Assembly (NCBI RefSeq): GCF_964275005.1 | Contig: NC_092701.1 | Location: 34,779,520 to 34,843,519, forward strand | Length of the DNA stretch: 64,000 nucleotides | Source: Diadema setosum | Lineage: Eukaryota; Echinodermata; Echinoidea; Diadematoida; Diadematidae | Direction: 5' to 3' | Shown here: positions 13,732-25,165 of the stretch, in pieces | Position numbering within the stretch: position 1 is the stretch's first letter | Layout: each line of letters opens with the position of its first letter | The notes under the pieces: model-generated | Databases searched by the model: none | Told to the model about the DNA's origin: nothing | Seen by the model: only the letters and a program-made list of their open reading frames with translations | Made by a program: the position numbers and the translations under genes

Positions 13732-16700
13732 TTATTATATATAGCTACAAACGGCAGTTTGGGGACTGTAAAATGTCAAAATTTTCAAGCTCGCTCGCTC
13801 CGCTCGCTCGCATTTAATTGTTACGTTATGCAATTCTGATGTTGCTGCCATGAGGTGCCCCCCCCCCCCCCCCAATGTCTTGACCCACGGTACGCCACTG
13901 GCTTGTACCGTCTGGTGTTCTCACGCAGGAAAAGCAGAAATAAAACAGATGAAATTACAGAAAGAAACAAAATGGCAAAACTTTGGAAGAGAAAGTGGCT
14001 GAGAATGCTGGATATTTTCCGGCTCCCTGACTTGGGTGAATGAAGGCAGTGTGGGTCATCTGCTGTCATGAGGCACAATAAAACCACATTTTTATGGCTT
14101 CTTTCAAATGAAGTCGATACCCTGAAAGTGAGCTGTGGGTTTACTCAAGAGTAACATCGCAAATGATAGATGCTATGCGTCGACACTGTTGCAGTTTACT
14201 GTCCTGTTAACATAGGAAACATTTTAAAAACGTACAAATATTTGTAAAAAAGTAATGGACATGTCTGTTCCCTTTGTTTTAAGCAATGATGCAGACTGAT
14301 TTAATTGACAACAGAGTGTATATAATGTGTATTTATATGGAGGGTTAGAGTTGTGCAGAATAAGTTCGCGTATGTCATCGTCAAGATGTATACCTTCTGC
14401 AGTAAAGAATTTTGATGAGGACGAAGTGAGGAGGTGAAGCAGAAGGAGAGAAAGAGGAGGAGGAAGAGAGGAAGGAGGATGCAAGTGGACAAGCGATTGG
14501 ATGTAATTCCAGTGCCTAAGCAGTATTTTACGGTTTATTGTAAAATTTAAGAGGGCTATGACGTCTATAGAAGGTGTGAGCTATCTTCTGTATGCATCCA
14601 GTACAATACATGCTTCAATATTTCTTTTTAGGAGAGTTTTTTTTTTCCCTTTTTTTATTTGACTTCCTCGTGTTTTTGTGTTTGTTTATTTGGTTTTGTT
14701 TGTTAGTTTTTTGTTTGTTTGTTTTTTCAAGCACATACTGTCCAACTTGTACTGACGCTTATCCGGACATGCACCCTTGTTTTCACTTCTGAAAATAGAA
14801 CACTTCACAAATTATCATAATCATATAACATTCTATTCGCAGAACCCAGGTTACATGAAGGACAACTACTCTACAGTGGTGGAGACCATCAGCATAGCAG
14901 ACGACAGAGGGGAGATTGACAATGTAAGCAACTCACATGTCATTTTCCTTCCGTGTTCCCGCCATTTTGAGTTGCCGAATAAAATGTCGATGATGAAGTG
15001 GTAATGAAAATTTTAGTGACGATGATAATTATGATGATTGATAATAATAATTATACTGATGGTAATAATAACCATCATAGTAGACGTGATAACGATAATG
15101 ATTTTTATTATTAGGGGGTCTATTATCGTCGTAACTTTAACGTTTCCCCTCTATTTCTTAGCCATTTTTGTACATCCATAATTATGAATAACTGCCAAAA
15201 GAAGCAGTTATGTTTGTTAAACTTGCACTGAAGTTCTAAATTGTAGACAACAAACAGAGCGTGAGAATAAATTGCCAAATGAGAAACAGAAACGGGAAAT
15301 TCCCTCTAGAGACATGCACGGTTATTTCACGGCACATTTCCTCAATCGATAATACTGGACGGTTGTATCCGGTGAGGTTGTGTGGGAAAGTTTTTTGCGC
15401 AAAGAATATGCTCTGCGCTTTGTCTTTGTGAATAGCATGTTTTAATGATTTTTCCCTATCATTATTAATGGAGAGTGCTTTACATACCCTGTGCATTAGT
15501 GTGCATCATAACAATGCAGACACATCAATAACGACAACCCCGCCTTTAGCAAAGAGTAATTGTTTAAATTTGTCTGCATATATTATTTATAATGTCATAC
15601 ACAATTTAGCCCCTGGGCTACGAAATATGATATGAATAAATAAACCTTTCTACTATAATCGGAAGCGGGAGGACAAGAATTAAAATGTTTCATTAAAGAT
15701 TAGACAGGGAAAAAAGTGACGGGATTTTTAAGTTTAACAAGCAGGGGGAAGATGACATAATTTCACTCTGTTTACTAAAGGCAACGTGGAGTCGAGTCTT
15801 CAAGTTAAGCCGTCTGTTGGGCATGGTATATTCGCATCAAAGTATTTACGGTTTAATACATGCAGGATAACTTAATTCGAGCGTGTGTAGACTCAAATCG
15901 TATAATATTATGTGTGTATCAGTCCTGATGCTATAGTGTTCTTACCGTCGAAACCCTTGTTGAAAGTAATTCCACAATTTATTATAACCACCATCAATAA
16001 CTGTATATTTAAAGAGTATTTGTAGTACTAGTAGTATTATTACCAATAATACACTGATTATAGGCCTAGATTTTTTCACTGTTATCACAATCATCATCGT
16101 GTGGTCTGACATTGTTTTAATTGTCATTCATTGACTAAGTCATCGCACAATGGAAATGGAGATCGTTTTGGCGCTTACATCTCTTCCTCTCTCTCTCTCT
16201 CTCTCTATTTTCTGTCTTCTCTCTCCTGTCCTCTGCCCTACTTCTTCTTTCCTCATCAAGGTATTCGATCTAGGACCAGAAGAACTGTCCAGGAGAGAGG
16301 TAGTCAACATCGATATCATCAACGACAGGATACCGAACTCGGTAAGTAAACGAACACTCCCTACAAGGGGACTAAAATCGAGGAACTTATATAGCGTTCG
16401 AATTTCAGAGTCCGGTGACTTCATGATGTACAGTTCACACAGCTTAAGAAATGTCTCTAAGCTTGTTTGTTCAGCATCAATACCATCTGTAGTTGAATAA
16501 TATTTGCTGTATATCTGTACAGTGTACATCACGAAATGTAACAAATTTATTGATTACCTTTTTTCATGATACGACATTTTTACTCTGTAAAGCAGTCCTT
16601 TGGTAATCCAATTCAATGTGTCAAAAGTAGCGAATCTGTGTAGAATCGTGTAAGTGCGAACATAAATAATTGTAATGATTCCTTTACTGACAGTAGACTG

Positions 16701-17314
16701 AAATCTTTTTTCTTTTTCTTTTTTTTTTTGTATCCCGTCGTCATATTTCTATCACTGTCAACTCCTTTCTACATCTGTCTGACCTCCTTAAAACAGTCCC
16801 TGAATAGATTTTAATCTAAAATCTAAAATGGTGGTCATTTGGTGATGGTGATAGTGATGGCGATAGTGATGGCGACGAGGAGGAGGAGGAGAGGATATCA
16901 ATACCCGAGGTGGTACTGCCGGTATAAGTGATTTCAAAGTTGAGTATTCTTTATTGAGATGTGAATATTTTCTCATTTGTTCGACGTAGGAATCTCAGTT
17001 CAACACCGACCCGTCCAAGGTGACGTTCCAAAAGGTGAAACGGGGACCCTTTGGACGACACTGGCAGGTATGCAGGCTGTTTTCATTAGTATTACCTCCT
17101 GAAGGTACAATGTAATCCAGCTTGCTCTTTTGGCAAAGCATTCAAAACCCTCATGGACCTTCCACAGTGCTTTCTAACAAAGCACAACTTTGTAAAGAAT
17201 AAGCGAAACACAAACTTGATAACCTTTGATGCCGCGTGTTCGTGTTGGTAGTAATCCACTTTGATCACCTTAAATCCTCATATTAACGGTGCGATAATGA
17301 TGATGATAATAATA

Positions 17315-17396
<82 letters not shown>

Positions 17397-19346
17397 CAAT
17401 AATAATAATAATTCTGAGTGTTATTGTTATTATCATTATTATTAGTAGTAGTAGTAGTAGTATAGTATTTTTGTTATCATCATCATTTTCATTATCATAA
17501 CTATTGCAGTTGTTTTTGAACTGTTCGTTTGTTTACTACTGTTATTATCATTGTCTTGGAACTTATATATCTGGTAGAAATTTGTATTTTGATTACTACA
17601 AGTCACGGCTGACAAAAATTCTCTTTGCGCTTCCTTGCAGGACACGTGTACGCCCGTTTTGTGCTGCTACAAACTCGTCAAGACTGAGTTCAAATGGTTC
17701 GGCCTCCAAGAGAAAATCCAAGCACAAATCAAAAAGGTAACCAGTGCCTATAGATACGTGTATTGTATGAGAAAAAAAAAATTACATTTTTTACAACGAT
17801 GATAACAAGCTGCCGTATGTAATCAGAGTATCAGTTGGCAATATTAACTTTTGTGGTCTGTGTGTAATTAATAATAGTGATTATGATAATGATAATAATT
17901 CACATTTATGACTTATGTACTTAATATCTACATGAAACGTATCATGAATAGACACACAGATACATACATAGGGTGTATATAATTTATTTACAGCATCTGT
18001 GTATGTGTGTGTGTTTGGTAAATAATATAGTTTGTGTAGCATGTACGGATTTTCTATTTATGCCGAAAATTTTTAACTATAAAAAGAATGTTGAAATACG
18101 GAAAAGAAAATTAATTTGAGTCTACCGGGATTACCCTTTGAGCAATTGCAACTGAAAATTTAACAAGAATTAGTTTCCAATCGTTTATTTTTAACAGCCT
18201 TTATTGTTACGTGTATAGTGTGCAAGATTCATTTGGCACACAACGCGTTCAAAACCAACACGTGAAGTTTTGTCGTCATTTAATCATTGAAACAGGGTTC
18301 TGTATGTCATGTCACAAGCATATTCTAAATCCGTAGTACTGTAGCTGGAAAATACGACTACGTCAACACATCATTGACTTCGAAATAGATTGTAAATCAT
18401 TTCTCGTTGAAAGCGAAACCGAACCTTTCAAAGAAAAAGAGAAACAAAAAATTCTAAATTTGTCAATGGCAGACTGTCCGTTCACTCACTTCGTCCGCTC
18501 CGTTGTTATCCTCTCTCTCTCTCTCTCGCTCCCTCTCTCTCACTGCAGTCCATGCGAAGGCGGTACTTGAGATTTCACCGTCTGCTCTACAGCTACCTCG
18601 ACCAGTGTCACGGAATGACCATTGCTGACATACGCCAGCTAGAGACGGAAACGCAACAGCGACTGGACGAGGTGAATGAACTATTTTACATCTTCGGACG
18701 GGGGTAGCTGCTTTTAAATGTGATTTTTACGTCAATAGTTGCTCGAAACGTTGAGCAAATATTGCACTAATCATGTCATCTCTTCGTTACTTGCGTCTGT
18801 TATGACCAAACCCAGGTCTGACATGTTTCTTCAGACTTTCGACGGAATTATTCTCAGTGATCCTGCATGTTTTGTTTCTTTTTGTTTTTGTTTTGTTTTG
18901 CTTTGCTTTGCTTTGATACTTGTAATGTTTATATTTTGTTTATGCTACTTAACAGATTCCAAAATGGAACTTAGGAGGGGTTAAAATTTTTATTATCACA
19001 TATAATGCTGTCCGATATTATAGCGTATAGAGGTGACCCTGAAATATTGGAAGCACAGTGCTTTCATTCATCGTTTACAGTACACCTGCTATTCACGTCT
19101 GTTAGGGTATCGATGTCTCCTGAAAGCAAAACGATCAAACGCCCATTCAAGATTTAGCTAATGACCGAATTCGAATTTGGGATCATTTAATTGGATATTC
19201 CTTGTTTGATATACTAGTTTTGGAACTTTTCTTTTTTGATACCACAACACCTGGATATCATTTATGGTCTCTTTACCACTTTTCCTTGTGCTTTTGTCTT
19301 ACAGATGAGGGAACGTAACGGGATGACGTCACAGCAAGCACATTAA
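5771..19346 (+). CDS. Class I phosphatidylinositol transfer protein (PITP alpha/beta-like), 5' end missing
   Basis: Cytosolic lipid exchanger that moves phosphatidylinositol and phosphatidylcholine between membranes (family knowledge). Nine exons join in frame with GT-AG introns: 5771-5801, 6858-7006, 8864-8963, 14843-14923, 16261-16341, 16990-17067, 17641-17736, 18549-18671, 19305-19346 (TAA). They give 259 complete codons, against about 270 residues for PITP alpha. Recognisable blocks in order: RIVLPLTLEE; SKAETGGGEGIE; YTHKI, which keeps the Thr and Lys of the inositol-lipid site; IHEKTTNCFPRCRT, keeping the Asn and the Cys of the lipid cavity; KRGPFGRHW; EFKWFGLQ; and the C-terminal helix DIRQLETETQQRLDEMRER. 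The PITP membrane-docking pair Trp-Trp is Trp-Phe here, and the PITP alpha Ser166 position aligns with Phe. The first exon must end in TA (giving Tyr before RIVL); I found no convincing Met-x-x-Lys-Glu-Tyr exon upstream, so it is probably outside the window. A single PITP domain with no transmembrane part separates it from long RdgB proteins. Confidence 0.93.
6517..6589. repeat. (TA)n microsatellite in PITP intron
   Basis: About 73 bases of pure TA, lying 268 bases before the 6858 exon. Confidence 0.95.
7589..7656. repeat. (TA)n microsatellite in PITP intron
   Basis: About 68 bases of TA with one CA interruption at the start, between the second and third recovered PITP exons. Confidence 0.95.
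10380..10668. mobile_element. Foldback (MITE-like) palindrome, 289 bp
   Basis: The left arm starts GGTCCGAATTCACGAAGG and the right arm is its near-perfect reverse complement, ending TCGTGAATTCGGCCC. Arms of about 130 bases share GTACAATTGAAACCATGG and AGTGTCGCATGGCCTATTT. The centre has several ATTTCGTNAACGAAAT-type palindromes. No coding capacity. Superfamily not assigned; no clear target-site duplication seen. Confidence 0.85.
11958..13900. mobile_element. Non-autonomous DNA transposon with 8-bp TSD (hAT-like)
   Basis: The element starts CAGTGGCGTAACTACGG and ends CCGTGGGTC-like in reverse complement (GACCCACGGTACGCCACTG). It is flanked on both sides by the perfect 8-bp direct repeat GCTTGTAC (11950-11957 and 13901-13908). 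An 8-bp duplication and a CAGTGGCG inverted end fit hAT-type insertion, but no transposase is present. Inside are G/C homopolymers, a second transposon end at 12632 (CAGTGGCGGATCCAG) and a seven-unit tandem array. Confidence 0.8.
12640..13858 (+). repeat. Tandem array, seven units of about 160-205 bp
   Basis: Each unit contains AACGGCAGTTTTGGGACTG, ATGTCAAAATTTTCAAGC, a CTCGCTCGCTTCGCTCGCTC palindrome, ATTTAATCGNTATGCAATT and CAGTTGCGCCCGGTGCG. The last motif recurs at 12811, 12970, 13138, 13308, 13484 and 13652, giving spacings of 159-176. A (TA)n expansion at 13690-13743 lengthens the last unit. Open frames through it repeat the same peptide and are not genes. Confidence 0.9.
17293..17412. 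repeat. (ATA/ATG)n trinucleotide microsatellite in PITP intron
   Basis: About 120 bases of AATAATAAT with some ATG units, followed by a short GTA-repeat near 17443-17462. Confidence 0.93.
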
Positions 19347-19476
19347 ATCACAGGATTTGGGGGCCTGGAGGAGAGAGGGGTTGGGGGAGGGGGATCTGAT
19401 GGCCTTGACCGAATGACGTTCCCCTTTCCCATACTCTCAAACTGCAGCTAAATTACAATATGACGGGGTAGAATTA

Positions 19477-19482
19477 AATAAA
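19477..19482 (+). terminator. Poly(A) signal AATAAA of the PITP gene
   Basis: A canonical AATAAA lies 131 bases after the PITP stop codon and is followed by a T/G-rich stretch (TTTGTTTATTG). This is the expected position for the end of a short 3' UTR. Cleavage is inferred, not shown. Confidence 0.6.
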
Positions 19483-22054
19483 TTTGTTTATTGACTGTAC
19501 AAAAAAAAAAAATGGTTGTCGGTGAATTGATACGCTTTCAGTCGTAAATGAAGTCAGTATTCAAAACATGTAACCCCAAGGATTAGAGGTATGAAATTGA
19601 CGCTCAGTTGTTGTAACTTTACATCCGAAATTATATTGTAAGTCTATATATCATAATAATTATATTAGGCTATGGTTTTAGTGATATAAAGATATTTAAA
19701 TAGTTTATCTCTGTATCAGGGATGAGTACTATGTAGCATAGCATGTATTTAACCGGAGCTGCCAAGTTTACGTGATTCCGATGGAGACTCCCTGATACCT
19801 TTACTATTTCTTCAAATCATGTCTACTCTTAGGAATCTCCGTGATTTGGATTTGTGAATGTTGGCCGCCGTGATTTATGTCGCGTAGCACACGACACTAT
19901 TTATTCGAAAGATACGCTGTAATGATTCGAAGTGCCATTCAGTAAAGACAATACTGCAGCAGTCTAGCTGCAACAATTGAATAGAGTGCATAGCAATTAC
20001 TGAAGAGATAGTTATCGCTCTATGGTTTGAGTGATGGGACCACGGATTCTTTTCATTAACTATCTCCATAGTCAGCTCACACGACACACACACAGAGTCA
20101 CATTCACAAAAATTATGGATACACACACGTATTTGAACTATTATAGAAGAATTAGATCATTGTATAACGAGTGAGTTTAATTACTAGGCCTGTAAATTAA
20201 ATGATTACGTTCCGCATTTTTAAATCCTAACATAAATATTATCGTGAGTGGGTTGGCGACTCACGCATATTGCATCGCTCCGTTACAAAGTCTGTTTGAT
20301 GCATTTGTTGAGACCTGTGTAGAAAATTGATTTGACAACGGCTCTGTGAAAATGGAAGATTCTGCATGTTTTTACACTCGGGTCACACAATCGTGTATGT
20401 GCGTCCAAGTGCCATGATATTACACGTGACTTCAAGTAAATACTTTTCCCATTGAAACGGGAAGACACTTGAAATCACTTTGCGTGAGTCGTAGCACTGT
20501 GGGTGTTTTTCTTTTTTTTTTCAAAGTTTTTTGAACTTAAAATATACGAGTTAAAGCAACTTTTATCGCTGCATTCTCCGATGATAGCATCGGGCTTACA
20601 CGTTGTGTAATGGAGGTATTTACTCGAACTTATTACGCCCAACCCGACCGTAGCATCATTGTGCTACTAGTATTGGTAGTTGTACCGTCCATTTTCCCTC
20701 TGCGCTGATGTCGTAATTGTTCCATTATGAGGTAACAATGAGTGTGTGTAATGTTCGCATTCAACAATGCAAAAGATTGTTCGGAGTGAGGAGAAACGTC
20801 GAACACGGACAGTGATTGGATGGGTACTATATTTCTTGCATTTCATACGTATCAGTGGAAAATGATTTTCTGATGAATTATTGAATATCGGATTGAATTT
20901 CACTTTTGCCGCATTTGTACTTGCCGCACTGACAAAAAAGAAGCTTTTTAGCCATTAAGTATGAGATCAAGAGTTATCTTGACTATGTGAATGAGATCTA
21001 TTCTCCGCATGATTCTTATCCTGTTGTTTTAAGCAATGTTTCTCATATGATGTGTACCGGGGCCTCTCAAAAGGAGGCCTACGCCTGTAACCAAGCAGCT
21101 ACACAATCTGATGACATGCATTGTTATTGAATCAATATATTTTTAAAGGATGTATTTTTCTTTTTTTATGCATTTTGACACCTGTGTTTAATTCGTTGTT
21201 CATCCACTTGCTCTCTGAGAATCTTGTCATGTTTTGATTTTTTTGACAAAACATGATTTTAGTGAAGGCAGTGGTATATGCTATAGAATTGCTACACGCG
21301 CCGGACGACGTAATGCCGAGTACAAAATTAATGTGCAATGATATTGAACAATCACGTCGGAAGATGCTAGTGTAGTGCTTCCCATATTGGTTAGCGCCAC
21401 ATACTGTTGTAGAACCTCTATGGATAGCGCCCTCATTGTCTGACTTGACTGCGTATAGAGCTATGATTGCCTGCTTTTTGGCTTGAGTTCTAGCTGCCTT
21501 AGCTCTGCCCGATTATGATGTTTTGTCATGGTGTGCAGTCGTCCGAAAGACAACATAACGCTATCAGACAATCAGAAGTCTTTCTAAAGTCATGCTTATG
21601 AATAATTATGTCAAAGGAGCTATAATTATGATCGACAAAGGGTGAGGAAGACAGTAACGAGAGAGGAATGAATGCGCTGGTGAAATCGAGTATGCTGCAT
21701 TGAGCTGATACACGAATCTAGATTCATCGCCACCTTTATTATTTATCTGTATGCCTTTAATGCATTTATTTATATTACTCATGTAAGTGAGACAAAAGGT
21801 CTCAAATAAAACCGTAACTCGCACAGCTGCATACATATTTTGTCTTATGACTGCGTGATTGTTCTTATGGTGATAGATATGACATGTGGTTGCGTTAGAA
21901 AAAAACAAAACAAAAACAGAACAAGACTTAGTCCTCCAAGAGTTAGACATCAAGAATGCATGACATCGTAGAATCCTTTCCTTTGTCTCAATCTGTCACT
22001 TCAATATTATTATTGTTATTATTAGTATTATCATATATATATAAAAATATAAAT

Positions 22055-22056
22055 AA

Positions 22057-22123
<67 letters not shown>

Positions 22124-22165
22124 TATACATAATCATATATATATATGTTAAAACCCTATATATAA

Positions 22166-22225
<60 letters not shown>

Positions 22226-22245
22226 TATATATATATATATATATG
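22055..22245. repeat. Long (TA)n tract, interrupted
   Basis: About 190 bases of mostly TA, with short breaks at about 22110-22190. Confidence 0.95.
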
Positions 22246-22306
22246 GATTATCAGTCGTCGAACGCACTTTGTTATAAAATAAGATGTACGACCATGCACA
22301 GTGTGG

Positions 22307-22469
22307 CAGGGGCGGATCCAGGAATTCTGTAAAGGGGGGGGGGGCGCAACTAATATTTCTGATGCCACTTCCGGGTTTCATTTCATTTTTTTTTCTTTTA
22401 TTTCTGTCGTTTTTAACGAAAAATAAAAGGGGGCGTGCGCCGGTTGCGCCCCCTCTGGATCCACCACTG
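22307..22469. mobile_element. Short TIR element (CAGTGGCGGATCCAG type) with 6-bp TSD
   Basis: The left end is CAGGGGCGGATCCAGG and the right end, reverse-complemented, is CAGTGGTGGATCCAG. The 6-bp direct repeat GTGTGG flanks it at 22301-22306 and 22470-22475. Subterminal GGGGGGGCGCAAC pairs with GTTGCGCCCCC. It is 163 bp long and has no coding capacity. The same end type occurs at 12632. Confidence 0.75.
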
Positions 22470-24010
22470 GTGTGGTAAAGAAGATAATGAGTCACGTGAC
22501 ATCTGTCAATGAAGCATGAATCGTACTATTGAAATGTGCATAGATATAAAATATGCTATAGATGTTATTTTCTTACAGAAATGTACTCATCTTTGCACCC
22601 ATGATATCGAATACACACACGCACACACACACACACATAAACTAACAACACATGTCATGTATATAATTATATGTATATATATGTATTATAACGTTATACA
22701 CATACATATCAATATACTTGTATGTACGAAAATGATCTAAATTTTGCAGAGCCCGTCAGAGGCCCGTGTAACACCATTTGATGAGCAATCAATGAGATTA
22801 TGACTTTCCTATAGCAATAATGTGATTCTGATTGAACATTTATTGCTATCTTTTCTTGTTTGTACACTTTATTATCGGGCCGAGTGAAATATGAATTCAC
22901 TCAATTTAGATTGGGAAATTCTCGAAACATACCTTTCTGATGTAGTGTCAAGTATCATTAAGTATATCAGAACGATCTCATTAAATCTATATTAAACCCT
23001 TGAATTAATATAACAGCTTCGAAATGTTGTAGATGCTAAGGCACGTGTGCTGTGATAGCGTGTCGTAACTCGCAAAACAGCGGTTACAAGAAATAATGTT
23101 GTAGAAGATTCAAATTACCTTTCTTACTCGGTTCTGAAGAAAACATTCAATGTTACAATGTCTTTTTTCTGTATGCAAAACACTAAATATTTTCTGCTAG
23201 ACAGAAAAAAAATACATTTTTCGTAATGTTGTCATTTATTAAAGCAAGCAAGCAAAACAGAAACACAAAAGATGAATACATTTCAGCAAAACACCCAATG
23301 GTTTTTGTATCCCATACCAACTGGAATCTAATTCATAGACTGATTGTTGTTGTTGTCAGTCATATTGTGTATTCTATATTATGCATGATGTAAAATGACT
23401 TTTATTTGTACCTGAATTTTGTACCTGAAAAAAAAACCCCAACATAACAGCTGACATAAACGAGTACTGATCTGCCCTCCCACAAGAAATGTAAGAAGCA
23501 TTCTGGCGTGGCGAGGTGTGCCATGGGTTATACTTGGTCAAGAGAATATTAGGCTGATATAGTTCTAAAAGAGTTAACGTGACGTAGAAGGCACACGAAC
23601 GTTATTTTCACATCAGATCTCGGTTTCTATTCATTACATCTCGTAAGCGTCGGCAAGATGGCGTAGCGATAAGAGAGCCAAAGAAGAAATGCTGCGTATA
23701 TTACGTAATAACAAAAAGTCACAAGACCATACCACATTAAAAACACTTTTTCAAAATTGCTGTAGATAATTCAAACAGACACAGATGTAAATGAATTCTT
23801 AGTGCAAAAAAAAAAAAAAAAAAAAAAGAAGAAGAAGAAGAAGAAGCATGCGGGTGACTCGAAATACACACGAGTTCAGATATTGCTACCGAGTACCGAT
23901 ATCAGCATCGATAATCCTGCTCAAACACAGATAAAAAATAAATTAACTCTATTCATTCTCAAAGCGACAAAAAAAAAAGATAGCATGGAGCACCATGTAA
24001 GTGAAATGCA

Positions 24011-24058
24011 CCTGCTAAGCAAGAATCATAGTACCCTGCTAAGCAAGAATCATAGTAC
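24011..24058. repeat. Perfect 24-bp tandem duplication
   Basis: Two identical adjacent copies of a 24-bp unit starting CCTGCTAAGCAAGAATC. Confidence 0.95.
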
Positions 24059-24748
24059 CTTCTTGCTCATTTGAAAGGATCTACACTCTAAAAATAGACA
24101 AACAAACAAACAGGAAAGTCTGTAGAAAGCATATAATGTTGATATTGTTTATGTACTTTTTAAAAAAATGTACCAAAGAAACTGCTCAGCTGTCTATTTC
24201 AGTATGAGTTGGTAGGCAATGAGGTAGTAAACATAAAACTTGTTTTGATAATTCATATAGGTGAATGAGATTCAGATATTCTTCCATCTTGTGTGTGTTT
24301 TCTTTTTCTGTCCGCTTTCAATACCTCGGATACTGCAACAATCACCCAACCCATGATAAGAAAAACGTTCATATGGAAGTGTTTTATCAAACATGAACAC
24401 AGCTCTATGGTTAACCAGTCGATTTCTTTCTTCTTTTTCTGCACAGATATGGTCAGATACCATAGTAAAAGTCATTACGTACTACTGCTTATCAAGAAGT
24501 TCGCCTAGTACCTTATCTCCTGCGTACATAAAATGCACTCCGTCCAAGATCCACACTACAGCCCATGCAACTTAGCAAGATGTCGGCAGCGATGATAGAA
24601 ACAGTTTACTGACACCAAGGAGGTATATCTCCTTGGAAAAACTTCAAATATCCTATTTACACAAAGGAAGCCATTTGTCTGTTTTGATCGAGTTATCTGT
24701 CTGGCTGGCTTGTTAGCTATTAAGAAACAGTAGTTGCTCCTCTTTATG

Positions 24749-24779
<31 letters not shown>

Positions 24780-25165
24780 CGCATATAGCTGTGGGCCATC
24801 TAGCGTTCAGTTTACTATTCATCTATCCACCAATCTCTCAATATCATCTAGGAGTTAATCCATCCTTTTAGCTAGGCAACTATCTTTATCCTCGCAAATC
24901 CCTTTGCAGATATACATCTCTCTTTTTTTTTCTGGGGGGGGGGGGGAGGGAGTTGGTGGCGATCCAGCTATCTTTCTTTCTATATCTATATTTACATATT
25001 CAGTAACCATTCTATACAAAATCTGCTAATCATTTATATTCTGTGATAATTTTCTGTTGAAAAAAAAAATTCTCAAAAAATATGCACTTCAAAGGATAAG
25101 CTGACCTTTTGTCTTTTTTTTAACACCCTGTGACCTGAACACTGTATGTGAGAACGTCAGATGAT

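Larger units (their letters stand above)
8964..14842 (+). other. Large PITP intron (5.9 kb) filled with repeats
   Basis: This intron lies between the exon ending CRTEYS and the exon starting NPGYMKDN. It contains a 289-bp foldback (10380-10668) and a 1.94-kb transposon-like element (11958-13900). Nothing else coding is supported. Confidence 0.8.
19483..25165. other. Intergenic region between two convergent genes
   Basis: It lies between the PITP poly(A) signal and the stop codon of the aminotransferase gene. Contents: TA microsatellites, the 163-bp element at 22307-22469, a 24-bp tandem duplication at 24011-24058 and homopolymers. Open frames here are short, low in coding character and lack splice partners. 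Confidence 0.7.

Noticed and set aside
12632..13817. Series of similar 60-70 codon frames suggesting a repeat protein
   Set aside because: They arise from the non-coding tandem array; each unit brings its own stop codons and there is no conserved reading frame across units.
16140..16544. 134-codon open frame on the minus strand
   Set aside because: It is antisense to the PITP exon at 16261-16341 and to a CT-rich splice tract, giving an Arg-Glu repeat tail; a shadow.
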